64,000 bases of DNA from Sphingomonas sp. Its GTDB lineage: Bacteria > Pseudomonadota > Alphaproteobacteria > Sphingomonadales > Sphingomonadaceae. Location: positions 1-64,000 of the forward strand of contig NZ_QFOB01000003.1 of NCBI RefSeq assembly GCF_003248515.1, in the 5' to 3' direction. Shown in pieces: positions 17,482 to 25,922 of the stretch (the stretch's first letter is position 1; each line of letters begins with the position of its first letter). Position numbers and translations under genes: made by a program. The notes under the pieces are model-generated. The model did not search any database. It was not told the origin of the DNA and saw nothing but the letters and a program-made list of their open reading frames with translations.

Positions 17482-18637
17482 CAGCCGGCACCGCCAACGG
17501 GCACATGTTTCGCGGCGGGCCCGACGGGGGATCCGTCGTCAGGGCCCGCCGCGCCCCCCCCGACGCCGCCGGGGGGCGGCTGTGTGTCGGTTCCGGCGTT
17601 GCCGCGGCCGAGGGCTTGAAGCGCCCGTAGAGTATCAAGCCGGAACCATCGTCCGCCAACCGATAGACTGCCGTCGATTCCTTCTTCAGCTCCTTGGGAA
17701 GGGCGGTGCGATCGAGGCCATAGTCATAGGCGCGCTCCATGCCGGCCGGAGCCTTGGGCCACGCAGGATATTGACCGAAGCCGGCGGCGGGCAGCGCCGA
17801 CGCAAACCCGTCCTTCTTGGCCAGCTTCGGCAATTCCGCCGCGATCTTCTCGCGCGCGAGCTTATCGAGCAGCGACGGATCCACGATCCGCTCACCGCCC
17901 TCCGAGCCCAGGAACATTTCTAGCTCGATCCGGCCGCCGGCTTGGCGATAGACCTCGATCCCGACATAGACGGCCTGGGCGCACGCCACGGACAATGTCT
18001 TCAACTTCAGGGCGTCGCGGACCGAGCGAGGCTCATGCTTGACGCCCCAGGTCTTCTTTTCCTCGGCCGTGAAGACCGTTATCTGCAGCTTGTGGTCGGC
18101 CAGGCTGGCATAGGCCTTCGCGCTTTCGACGTTCAACTTTCCGTCGCGCATGGCGTCGAGGATATCCGGCGCGAGGCTCGCGAGGCGCAGACGCCCTTCG
18201 ACATGAGCCCGGGAAACGCCGAAGCGGCGCGAGCAATAGGCGACCGGGTCAGGCTCGTCGGCATGCTCCTCGACGATCGTGCGATAAGCGATGAACTCGT
18301 CGGCCGGGTTCATGGCAACGCGATGCAGGTTTTCGGACAGGCTCGTCGGTCGCCCCTCGTCACGCGCCTCGACGCGCACCGGGATCGGGGCATCGAAAGG
18401 CAGACGCCCTTCGTCGACCAGGTGCATGAGGGCGTGAAGCCGCCGCCCGCCGGCGACAACCTCGTACCGGCCGTCGACAAGAGAGGGGACAACGACGAGA
18501 TTCTGCTTCAGACCATGGGCATCGATATCGGCGGCCAGCGCCTTGATGTCCTCGTCCAGGTTGGTCTTCCGGACGTTCAGGGGAGAAACGGTCAGGGATT
18601 TCAGCGCGACTTCGGTCAGCGTAAGAACGGTCTCCAT
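17481..18637 (-). pseudogene. ParB-like nuclease/partition protein with probable frameshift in a G8 tract
   Basis: From ATG 18637 (GGAG 8 nt upstream): ParB N-terminal domain with SLTVSPLNVRKTN, VVAGGRRLHAL and SLSENLHRVAMNPADEF, then a KorB/HTH-like part (YCSRRFGVSRAHVEGRLRLA). This is the plasmid/phage ParB-Srx branch seen with Gp37/68 genes. After about codon 355 the frame enters a run of eight G (plus-strand C 17554-17561). In the annotated frame no stop occurs until 16940, overlapping two other genes. With one extra G, or a -1 ribosomal slip, it ends at TGA 17483-17481, overlapping the next ATG as its neighbours do. So this is an assembly indel, a mutation or programmed frameshifting; the intact product would be 385 aa. 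Confidence 0.75.
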
Positions 18638-18702
18638 GGGGTTCGCTCCGGTGCTCGTGGTGAAGCGCCGCGGGCGATCGGTTCCGATCGGGGCGGCGCG
18701 AG

Positions 18703-18776
18703 CCGATCCCGGCGCCGGCGGGCTTGCCGGCGCGGATCGGGACGGGTTCGGGGAGCGGCGGGCTTGCCGCTCCCCG
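18703..18776 (-). repeat. Two tandem hairpins with the same hexaloop in the parB leader
   Basis: Hairpin A: stem 18703-18709/18734-18740 plus inner stem 18712-18719/18726-18733, loop GGGCTT at 18720-18725 (AAGCCC in the transcript). Hairpin B: 11-bp perfect stem 18749-18759/18766-18776 with the identical loop at 18760-18765. The stems differ but the loops and closing GGC/GCC agree. Both lie in the about 190-nt stretch between the 67-aa gene and parB. Confidence 0.7.
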
Positions 18777-18828
18777 GTCTTCGCCGCGGCCCTCTGCGCG
18801 ACGGAGATGCTGCTGGAGGTGGGCGGCA

Positions 18829-19032
18829 TCATGCCTTCCACCCCATGAATGTCTTGAGAACGTCAGCCATCCGGGCCGCGACGGCACAGTGTTCAGCGGA
18901 CACGCCGTATGTCGTCAGGTGCTCACCGTGCGGATCAGGATCCGCGCCGACCTTCCGGCCATAGATCACCACCTGGTCATAGCCGTAATCCTCGGCGATG
19001 CGCCGCGCGGCCGAGATCGGGATCGGCTTCAT
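18829..19032 (-). CDS. Small phage-type protein, 67 aa
   Basis: MKPIPISAARRIAEDYGYDQ, then VVIYGRKVG and HGEHLTTYG: a compact alpha/beta protein resembling small conserved proteins found beside replication genes in alphaproteobacterial phages. It has a GAGGTGGCGGC Shine-Dalgarno and an ATGA overlap with the DnaA-like gene. Function unknown. Confidence 0.75.
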   Translation of the reverse strand: MKPIPISAARRIAEDYGYDQVVIYGRKVGADPDPHGEHLTTYGVSAEHCAVAARMADVLKTFMGWKA

Positions 19033-19466
19033 GCCGCCACCTCGAGATCGAGCTCGCCCGGAAAGGCGATGGGCAGCGGGATCTGCGGCGGATCCAGCGG
19101 GAAGGCGCGCGACCCGCTCCGGCAATCGGAGCAATGGCACGGCGGATTGGTCGCCAGCTCGCGCAGGCGCAGCTCGAGCCGGCCGACGATCTCGGCCAGA
19201 TCCCGATCGGCTTCGGCGAGCGCGCTTATGCGATCGCGGGCGTGATAGACGGTGGAGTGATCGCGTCCGCCGAAGAAGCGGCCGATATCCGGGATCGAGC
19301 GATGAGTGAGCCGCGTCGCCAGATACATCGCGATCTGGCGCGGCCGCGAGATCGTCCGCCGGCGGGACGGCCCGAGCAGATCCGCCGGCCTGATCCGATA
19401 CTGACGGCAGACGGCCGCCTGGATATCGGCCAGGCGCGGCGCGCGCGGGGTGGCGACGGCGGTCAT
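19029..19466 (-). CDS. Stand-alone DnaA domain IV (DnaA-box binding) protein
   Basis: 145 aa. SRPRQIAMYLATRLTHRSIP, then IGRFFGGRDHSTVYHA, is the DnaA C-terminal helix-turn-helix with its signature GGRDHSTV; the AAA+ ATPase part is absent. A CHCSDC motif follows near residue 112. Such short proteins occur in rhizobial and sphingomonad phages and could bind DnaA boxes to steer phage or host replication. The start at 19466 overlaps the stop of a remnant frame upstream, as in an operon. It is first of the surviving genes of the minus operon. Confidence 0.88.
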   Translation of the reverse strand: MTAVATPRAPRLADIQAAVCRQYRIRPADLLGPSRRRTISRPRQIAMYLATRLTHRSIPDIGRFFGGRDHSTVYHARDRISALAEADRDLAEIVGRLELRLRELATNPPCHCSDCRSGSRAFPLDPPQIPLPIAFPGELDLEVAA

Positions 19467-19529
19467 GCGCCGAGCGCCTTCAATTCCTGGTGCGCGCGCA
19501 CGCAGGCGATCACAAGCGCTCGCGCGCCT

Positions 19530-19611
19530 CGGACGATGACGACGACGACCAGACCAAGGGCAAGAAGTCGAAGGCGTCGGACGACGACGATGACGACGAT
19601 CACGGCGACGA
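19530..19611. repeat. GAC-rich low-complexity tract
   Basis: Two blocks of imperfect GAC/GAT triplets (about 19531-19549 and 19579-19611) are separated by a short lysine-type stretch. They lie between the divergent DnaA-like gene and the tail-fibre gene, exactly where promoters would be expected. One plus frame would read runs of Asp. Confidence 0.6.
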
Positions 19612-21530
19612 TCAGCAACGGCGCCGCGAAGCTGGGTGCCATTACCGCAAGCGGCGTGTCCGCCGCCACGGTGAGCACGACGGGCAACGTGAGTGTGGGT
19701 GGCAACCTCTCGGCCAGTTCGGGCACCGGAACGTTCAACGCCGTTACCGCGATCGGGAACGTGGCAGGCGCGACAGTTACATCCTCGTCCGATGCGTCGG
19801 TCGGCCGCGATCTGGGTGTGACGCGAAACTTCTCCGCCGGGTCGATCGCCACCAGCGGAAATGTTTATGCCCCGAGTGGCCTGGCCACGTTGGGGAACAT
19901 CACAACGCCGGGTTATCTCCAGGTATTTGGAACCGCAAGCTTTGGAGATCTCAGCTATTACGCGCAACTGCTGTCCGGAAATCCGCTGCTGAACTTCTCA
20001 CCCGGAAATTACCTGCTCTACGACCGGACGACCAACGCCGCGTCCATCAACATCGGCAGCGCGCCCAGGCTTAGCGTCACCGCGACGGGTGTAAGCATCC
20101 CGGGCGATCTGGCGTTTCAGACGACAAGCAGCAATATCAACGGCGCGACGTCGCAGCTCGCCGATGCAGGTAGTGTCGTGCGCACGCTGCAGGCACGCAT
20201 CGGCGAGCGGACCAGCGTCCTCGATTTCTGCCCTTCGACGATCGGCGCGGGCAGCACCGACGCGACGAGCTGCATTCAGGCGGCCATCACAGCCCTGTGC
20301 GCTCGCTCGAACAAGGGGGGCATCTTGTTCTTTCCCCCCGGTGCATATCTGATCAACGGGACGGTTCTGCTTCCATGCGCCGGTCTGACGATCGAAGGCG
20401 CTGGCGTCGGCAACCCGTACGGTGGCCAGGGCACGCAGATCATCGCCGGGCATCGCACGGATAGCGCACCCGTCATCCGGGCCTTGGTGACGAGTTATAC
20501 CAGCGCGGCCGGTGAAGCGAACGCACCATCATCGCAGGCCGGCACGCAGCGCTTCTCATTCGGGCCAGTGATCCGCAACCTGAGCTTCGCCAATCTGAAC
20601 GGAAGTGTCCCAAACGGGCGTCCGGGGCCGTTCGTCGAGCTTAACTACACGACCTATAGCTTGCTCGATCATGTGACGATGTATGCCGCGTGTACCGGTC
20701 TGAAGATATATGGCGGCTTTTTCGTGGGTGTGAGGGATTCTCAGATCGAAGGTTTCGCGGGAAACTGCAATGTGATCGATCTGCATGGAGATAGGTCAAA
20801 GACCTACTCTACTCTAGACGCAGTGTACTTTGATAAAGTTGAGATTACCAATTTCGGCGGTGCAGGATCTTGCTATAATATTTCCGATAGAGTCCAAACG
20901 GTATGGTGGACGAATACCACCTGTCAAACAGGAGGATTTGCTATCAATTCCGCCTGCCCCGGCATGTCATCGCTTCAGGATTGCCCAGGATTTTTTACAC
21001 TGAGCGACTTTGAGGCTGAAAGCAACGGTACATCTGCTTCATTGATTAACATAACTGAACTTGCAGATGGCTTCACGATGACAGGAAGTTGGCTCAGAGG
21101 GTATTATAGCGGCGACGCGGCCAACACACTCATCTCGATTACACCCGGCCTGTTCCCATCGGCGCAGCGAGGCTTGCCGATAACCATCAGCAATAATTGG
21201 CTCAAGCACGCGGGTGGATCGTGCCTCTACATTCAAAACGAACAAGCAACGATCTCTGGCAACCACATCTACGGTTGCGGCCGCCGAGCGGATGGACCGA
21301 GCTACGCTGCTGTTGAGATCAGGGCGAACTATGCCACTATAAGTAATAACATTCTTTGCGGTGGAGATTACCTCAACGACTCAAGTTCTTTCGCTACCGG
21401 TGTGCTCTTAGCCAATAACGCGAACTATATATCGATTACGGGGAATATCATTGGCAGTGCCTGCACGAGCATCTACCTGAACCCCGGCACGGGGACATCA
21501 ATTGCCTCGGCCGGGAATGCGGGGCCGTAA
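19590..21530 (+). CDS. Tail-fibre-like protein with pectin-lyase-type beta-helix
   Basis: 646 aa from ATG 19590, the last Met before the coherent sequence ITATISNGAAKLGAI. Residues 1-170 are Ser/Thr/Gly/Val repeats with a repeated GNV/GNLSAS pattern, typical of phage tail-fibre shafts. From about 200 a right-handed beta-helix starts (GGILFFPPGAYLING, GLTIEGAGVG) and runs to a C-terminus with ATISGNHIYGCG, ATISNNILCGG and YISITGNIIG repeats. Such proteins often bind or cut surface polysaccharide. The 3' half is clearly AT-richer than the 5' half. The Shine-Dalgarno is weak; the true start could differ. Confidence 0.75.
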   Translation: MTTITATISNGAAKLGAITASGVSAATVSTTGNVSVGGNLSASSGTGTFNAVTAIGNVAGATVTSSSDASVGRDLGVTRNFSAGSIATSGNVYAPSGLATLGNITTPGYLQVFGTASFGDLSYYAQLLSGNPLLNFSPGNYLLYDRTTNAASINIGSAPRLSVTATGVSIPGDLAFQTTSSNINGATSQLADAGSVVRTLQARIGERTSVLDFCPSTIGAGSTDATSCIQAAITALCARSNKGGILFFPPGAYLINGTVLLPCAGLTIEGAGVGNPYGGQGTQIIAGHRTDSAPVIRALVTSYTSAAGEANAPSSQAGTQRFSFGPVIRNLSFANLNGSVPNGRPGPFVELNYTTYSLLDHVTMYAACTGLKIYGGFFVGVRDSQIEGFAGNCNVIDLHGDRSKTYSTLDAVYFDKVEITNFGGAGSCYNISDRVQTVWWTNTTCQTGGFAINSACPGMSSLQDCPGFFTLSDFEAESNGTSASLINITELADGFTMTGSWLRGYYSGDAANTLISITPGLFPSAQRGLPITISNNWLKHAGGSCLYIQNEQATISGNHIYGCGRRADGPSYAAVEIRANYATISNNILCGGDYLNDSSSFATGVLLANNANYISITGNIIGSACTSIYLNPGTGTSIASAGNAGP

Positions 21531-21533
21531 AGC

Positions 21534-22361
21534 CTAATAGCGGAACGATCCGAGATAGTGATCCGGGCCGCCGCTCCAGCATGGCATGTCGAGGGGGCCG
21601 GGGAATGTCTCATCAGTGTCGACGAGATCGTACACCGCCCGATTGGCCCAACTCACTTCCAGAACGTTAGCCACAGGTACACCAGCTATTACGCCAAAAT
21701 CAGCGAAATTGTTGGCGTGTACGTGAACGGGGGCATAGTTCAGACTTAACTTCCGGAGCGCGCGATAAAAACCTTGTCGCCACTCAGATCGGACGAAATT
21801 CTCAAACCCGTGCATCTCGCACGTAATTTGAGTGAAACGTCCGAGATGCTCCTGCGGAGTGGCCTCGATGACCGACCACTCCGAATCTTCAATGTCCATC
21901 TTCAGGAATATGTTGGGCTTGGCCAGTCCCTTATCGTGCTCGTGCACGAGTGACTCCAATGTGGTGCAGCCCGTGGCAGGCTGAGCGGCAATCATGGTTT
22001 TGCTAAAAACCATGCGATGATCCTCGGGGGCTGGATCATCGACCGTGTGATCAAACTGGTAGATCCGTAAGCCACGATTGGCGGCATCCAGATCCCACGA
22101 AATGTCGTCCCGAATCCCCAGTGAAAGTGCAACATTGACACCGGAAAAATCGTCGAGGTGGGTATACCCGCCATCGTTGGGACGACCGAAACGCGCCTTG
22201 CGTTGGCCAAGGGCGCGTTGCGGCTTCATCAGGCGCAAGACGGTACGTATCTGCTCGCCCAGCTCAATTTCGTTCGAAGCGTTGAGCCCGCCAATCTCTT
22301 CAAGAGTAGGAATCCCAACGAGTCCTCTATCGGAAAAATGATCGACAACTGCAGACTGCAT
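21534..22361 (-). CDS. FkbM-like SAM-dependent methyltransferase
   Basis: 275 aa from ATG 22361, which has AGGA 9 nt upstream. The motifs GGYTHLDDFSGVNVALSLGI, NIFLKMDIEDSEWSVI and ITCEMHGF fit the Methyltransf_21/FkbM fold, where the KMDIEGxE-type motif is the hallmark. FkbM proteins O-methylate sugars or polyketides. Base composition is lower in GC than the chromosome, so it was probably acquired with the fibre's 3' half. It lies tail-to-tail, 3 bp from the fibre stop. It may alter host surface glycans (lysogenic conversion); this is inference. Confidence 0.75.
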   Translation of the reverse strand: MQSAVVDHFSDRGLVGIPTLEEIGGLNASNEIELGEQIRTVLRLMKPQRALGQRKARFGRPNDGGYTHLDDFSGVNVALSLGIRDDISWDLDAANRGLRIYQFDHTVDDPAPEDHRMVFSKTMIAAQPATGCTTLESLVHEHDKGLAKPNIFLKMDIEDSEWSVIEATPQEHLGRFTQITCEMHGFENFVRSEWRQGFYRALRKLSLNYAPVHVHANNFADFGVIAGVPVANVLEVSWANRAVYDLVDTDETFPGPLDMPCWSGGPDHYLGSFRY

Positions 22362-22812
22362 ATTAAGAATCCTATTCCTCGAAGAGTTTGAGCCGTATGA
22401 TGACAGCCTGCCCTGCGGTAGCGCATTCGAAGGCGCTAATTGAAGCAAGGGGTCATGGACATCTTCGCCCAGGGAACGAGCTCATACGGGTCACGTCGGC
22501 GCCATCCCAAGGTTAAGCAGAGAAAACCTCTCGCGGACAGAACTTTTCTCATGGGCCCGACGCGCCAATTTTGGCTTGTGCATAGCTAATCATGGCTAAG
22601 TGATACGCCCGCCACGATTCCCCGGCAACGGCTTATCGCACGCCGTGTGTACGGGGGCTTAAGCGGAGCCCCCTCCTCCACCAAGCCGCGGATGGCAAAC
22701 ATCGCGCAATCAGACACCGCCAGCCGCGCCGATCTGCGCAAGCAGCCTGGTTAACCGCAACTGCGAGTAGGCCGCCCGACGGCCGCCGCCACCTTCCACA
22801 AGGAGAAAATCG
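22362..22812. other. Intergenic region between divergent FkbM-like and SGNH genes
   Basis: 451 bp. The left half is relatively AT-rich like the FkbM-like gene; the right half is GC-rich like the SGNH gene, so a recombination joint probably lies near 22600. A hairpin (7-bp stem 22653-22659/22667-22673) is present. A 20-codon ORF at 22692 was considered but not supported. The SGNH gene has an AAGGAG Shine-Dalgarno at its end. Confidence 0.5.
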
Positions 22813-24345
22813 ATGAAGATGCTCGCAAGGGCAGCCTTCTGGCTGTCCGTGATGATCGGATTGGCGGGGATCCCGTCGCAGACCGCGCTCGCGCAGGACG
22901 TCCAGACCCTGCCCAAATCGTTCACGCTCCCGATCACCGGATCCGAGGTCACATCGGTCGGCGTTCGATCCGGCACCGGATATTCGCTCCAGGCCGTCAC
23001 GCTGAACCAGCTCGACAGCAACAGCGCGAAGCTGCGTCGCGCCGCCAGCCGCGCCGCCGCGAACAATGCGGAGGATGGCGCCACCTCCTCCTTCACGGTC
23101 TCGCTCGCGACGTCCGAGGATTCGTCGACCTATTCGAAGGTCTATAATTCGACGAGCACTCCCAAGCTTCCGGACGTGATGCGGGTGTCGGGCGCCGTCC
23201 CGTACCTCTACACCAACGGCACCTATTTCATGCCGTCGACCAACGTGTCTCCGGGCACCGTCGGCAATCTGTCGGGCTTCTTCACCGCCGGCACCTTCGA
23301 CGCCGGCCGGGAGGCGACGGTGTGGCGCGCCTCGATCCAGACGGACACGGAGGCGGCGCTTCAGATCCGGGTGACCGGAACGAGCAGCACGCATTATTAC
23401 CGGCTCGCGGTCGACGGCCTCTGGGTCAACAAGACACCCCAAGCCTTCGTCGGCACCGGCAATGCGGACACGATCACCGTGACGCTCGACGGCAAGCCGC
23501 ATGTCGTGACGCTGGAAAGCTCGCAGACGGTTGCGATCCTGCGCATCCGCGTGGCGCCGACCGGGACCCTCTCCAAGCCCGTCCGTTCGCCGGACAGCAT
23601 CGTCGCCCTCGTGACCGGTGACAGCTATTCCGAGGGCTTCGGCAGCGAATATCGCTTTCTCGGTGCATGGCCGACCACGGTGGCAACCCTGCTGGGCATC
23701 GACGACATGCGCATCGTTGCCCTTGGCGGCACCGGCTATATCCAGACCAACACCACGACGGGCGCGCCGAAGATCGCGGATCAGATCCCGGTCTGGAAGC
23801 TCTCCAACCCGGATCTCGTCGCCTCGGACGGCACGATGCCTTCCGTCGCCATGTTGCTCAATGGCGGCGGCTATAACGACTGGTCGAACACGTCCGCTGC
23901 CATCGCCGCCGCCGCCCTGGATGCATGGAAGAAGGAGCGGGCCACCGCACCGAATGCTCTCGTCGTTGTCCTGGAGCCGTGGGCCGGCGTCCATGGCGAG
24001 GCGGACACGAAGACGCTCGCGGACGGGGCGGCGCTGAAGGCGGCCTTCCTGGGCTGGGGCGATCCGAACTCGCTGTTCATCCCGATCAACAGCGATGCGG
24101 CGCCGTGGATCACGGGCACCGGAAAGGTCGGCAGCACGACCGGCGACGGCAATGCCGATATCTTCATGGCCAACGAAAGCCCGCGCGTGCATCCCAGCTT
24201 CGCCGGTCACCAGTGGATCGCCCGGCGCGTGGCCGCCGCGATCCGGGCCTATCTGGCGTCGCCCGTGCCGATCTCGTTCGGGCTCGACCTGCCGTCCATC
24301 CCCGCGGCCGCGAACGACAACACGCCCGACCGGATGGCGGCGTGA
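22813..24345 (+). CDS. SGNH/GDSL-type hydrolase with signal peptide
   Basis: 510 aa. A signal peptide (about 1-28, ending TALAQ) precedes a Ser/Thr-rich N-terminal beta region (30-260). The SGNH core follows: block I GDSYSEGFG with nucleophile S271, GGTGY (block II Gly), GGGYNDW (block III Asn) and a C-terminal VHPSFAGHQW with H460. The Asp normally three residues before that His is Pro here (PRVH), so another acid may be used or activity lost. Likely role is deacetylation of cell-surface glycan; its place beside tail fibre and lysis genes suggests a virion- or island-encoded esterase. The AAGGAG ribosome site supports the start. Confidence 0.82.
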   Translation: MKMLARAAFWLSVMIGLAGIPSQTALAQDVQTLPKSFTLPITGSEVTSVGVRSGTGYSLQAVTLNQLDSNSAKLRRAASRAAANNAEDGATSSFTVSLATSEDSSTYSKVYNSTSTPKLPDVMRVSGAVPYLYTNGTYFMPSTNVSPGTVGNLSGFFTAGTFDAGREATVWRASIQTDTEAALQIRVTGTSSTHYYRLAVDGLWVNKTPQAFVGTGNADTITVTLDGKPHVVTLESSQTVAILRIRVAPTGTLSKPVRSPDSIVALVTGDSYSEGFGSEYRFLGAWPTTVATLLGIDDMRIVALGGTGYIQTNTTTGAPKIADQIPVWKLSNPDLVASDGTMPSVAMLLNGGGYNDWSNTSAAIAAAALDAWKKERATAPNALVVVLEPWAGVHGEADTKTLADGAALKAAFLGWGDPNSLFIPINSDAAPWITGTGKVGSTTGDGNADIFMANESPRVHPSFAGHQWIARRVAAAIRAYLASPVPISFGLDLPSIPAAANDNTPDRMAA

Positions 24346-24401
24346 CGACTGCATGGCGGCGGGCATCGCCCCGCCGCCATGCTCCCTCTTCCGGGAGAAA
24401 C

Positions 24402-24737
24402 ATGATGACCTGGCTTGAAGAGGCCGGCGGCCGCTATGGCCCGATCGCCGTCGGCCTGGCCGCCGGCACCGCCGCGAAATATGCGCGCGCGCTCAACGAC
24501 GGACGGCCCATCAGCCGCAGGCAGGTGATCGCGGATCTCCTGCGCCTCGGCATCCTCGGGATCGTGGCGGCCACGATCTCGGGCAAGCTGGGCCTGAGCG
24601 GCAACTGGCAGGCGCTCGCCTCCGCCTATCTCGCCCTGGGATCGGATCGCCTGATCCAGCTGATCGCCGACCGGTTCGATCGCCGCTTGGTTGCAATGGT
24701 CGATGCGATGTTCGGGGGCCGGGATGGCGGCGCCTGA
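24402..24737 (+). CDS. Phage holin-like membrane protein, 111 aa
   Basis: It begins MTWLEEAGGRYGPIAVGLAA after GGGAGAA. It has two hydrophobic segments (YGPIAVGLAAGTAAKYA and LLRLGILGIVAATISGKLGL) and a third amphipathic region, with a charged tail. The size and topology fit phage holins, and it precedes an endolysin and a spanin pair. Holin identity is inferred from topology and position only. Confidence 0.65.
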   Translation: MMTWLEEAGGRYGPIAVGLAAGTAAKYARALNDGRPISRRQVIADLLRLGILGIVAATISGKLGLSGNWQALASAYLALGSDRLIQLIADRFDRRLVAMVDAMFGGRDGGA

Positions 24738-24873
24738 CGAAGAGCCTTTTGATCTGGTGGGCGCGGTGACCAACGCGCTGCGCGATCTTTATCGCGAGGA
24801 GGTGGATCGTCCGCTCGAGCCGCTCCGCGACGACGAGCCGGCGCCGCGTCTCGCACCCATCGAACAACCCTAG
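24724..24873 (+). CDS. Small acidic protein of the lysis cassette, 49 aa
   Basis: MAAPDEEPFDLVGAVTNALR, then DLYREEVDRPLEPL: amphipathic and acidic with a Pro-rich end. It overlaps the holin-like gene by 14 nt. A 9-bp inverted repeat without a T run lies after it (24897-24905/24918-24926). Function unknown. Confidence 0.55.
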   Translation: MAAPDEEPFDLVGAVTNALRDLYREEVDRPLEPLRDDEPAPRLAPIEQP

Positions 24874-25029
24874 CCTCTCGAGCCCAGGCGGAAAAGCGCC
24901 CCGCTGGCGTGAGGATCAGCGGGGCGCGCGGTTACCCTCGTAGTTTCCGCAGGTTTCTCCTGCCTCGCCGGCCTCGCGCCCGGCAACGGCACAATCATCA
25001 ACAATCGTCACCATCTCCGGAGGGAATCC

Positions 25030-25665
25030 ATGACCACCGAACCGGCGTGGCTCGCCCACGCACGGGCGACGCGAACGCGCGCGCTGCAAACGCTTCTGGC
25101 AAAGGAAGGGCTCTACAGCGGCGCGATCGACGGCGCCGACGGGCCGAAGACGAATGCGGCCCTGATCGCGCTCCAGATCAAGCGCGGTGGCTGCGCGCGC
25201 CGCATCAACCGGATCGTGCTCCATTGCACCGCGACCCGCGAGGGGCAGTTCGTGGACGCGGCTGAGATCCGCCGCTGGCATCAGGCCAAGGGCTGGAAGG
25301 ATATCGGCTATCACCATGTCCATCTGCTCGACGGAACGGTGCAGCCCGGCCGCCCGGAGGTCCAGATCGGCGCCCACGCCGAAGGGTTTAACGCGGACTC
25401 GATCGGCGTCGTCTATGTCGGCGGCGTCGCCGCGAACGGGCAGACGCCGAAAGACACGCGCACGGCAGCGCAGAAGATGAGCCTTGGGCAGCAGCTTCTC
25501 GCGCTCTCCTATCGCTACCCAGGTGCTGACATCTGCGGCCACCGCGACCTTTCCCCCGATCGCAATGGCGACGGGAGGATCACGCCCGACGAGTGGATGA
25601 AGGCGTGCCCCAGCTTCGACGCGGCCGGCTTCGTGCGTGAAATCGGCCTGCAGGTGCTGGCATGA
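25030..25665 (+). CDS. Endolysin: T7-lysozyme-like N-acetylmuramoyl-L-alanine amidase with peptidoglycan-binding N-terminus
   Basis: 211 aa. About residues 18-50 (LQTLLAKEGLYSGAIDG, continuing to GPKTNAALIALQ) resemble a peptidoglycan-binding type-1 repeat. The Amidase_2 domain has zinc ligands H65 (VLHCTAT), H171 (CGHRDLSPD) and C193 (KACPSFD). A calcium-binding-like loop DRNGDGRITPDE (177-188) sits between the last two, as in several phage relatives. It would cleave the amide bond between MurNAc and L-Ala. No signal peptide is present, so release depends on a holin. The 3' end overlaps the next gene by 4 nt. Confidence 0.93.
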   Translation: MTTEPAWLAHARATRTRALQTLLAKEGLYSGAIDGADGPKTNAALIALQIKRGGCARRINRIVLHCTATREGQFVDAAEIRRWHQAKGWKDIGYHHVHLLDGTVQPGRPEVQIGAHAEGFNADSIGVVYVGGVAANGQTPKDTRTAAQKMSLGQQLLALSYRYPGADICGHRDLSPDRNGDGRITPDEWMKACPSFDAAGFVREIGLQVLA

Positions 25666-25922
25666 GCCTCTTCAACGCACTTCGCGGGATCGGCGGCGAG
25701 TACGAGATCCAGCGCCTGCTCGGCGCCCTTGGGACGGTGGTGTATATCGTCATGGCGCCGGCGCTGGTCTGGTTCCGGATGGTGACTGTTACCTTCGACA
25801 CCTTCTGCATCGCCTATCCGGCAGGCCTTGCCGCGTGCATCGGCGCGTCGGCCGGCGCGATCGTTCTGAAGGATCGCGGAGTCGCCAAGGCCAAGGTGAT
25901 TGAGCAGGGCACCCCGCAATGA
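25662..25922 (+). CDS. Small membrane protein of the lysis cassette (holin-like), 86 aa
   Basis: It has two hydrophobic helices (LLGALGTVVYIVMAPALVWF and FCIAYPAGLAACIGASAGAI) and a short charged tail. It is coupled by ATGA overlaps to the endolysin before and the Rz-like gene after. It could be the true holin or a pinholin; the 24402 gene is the alternative. Confidence 0.7.
   Translation: MSLFNALRGIGGEYEIQRLLGALGTVVYIVMAPALVWFRMVTVTFDTFCIAYPAGLAACIGASAGAIVLKDRGVAKAKVIEQGTPQ

Noticed and set aside
19463..19852. 129-aa minus ORF with Val-rich hydrophobic stretches
   Set aside because: Most of it is antisense to the tail-fibre gene and the hydrophobicity comes from the GAC repeat read backwards; only its last about 20 codons look like a gene remnant.
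22692..22754. 20-codon ORF before the SGNH gene
   Set aside because: No ribosome site and no recognisable sequence; probably chance.
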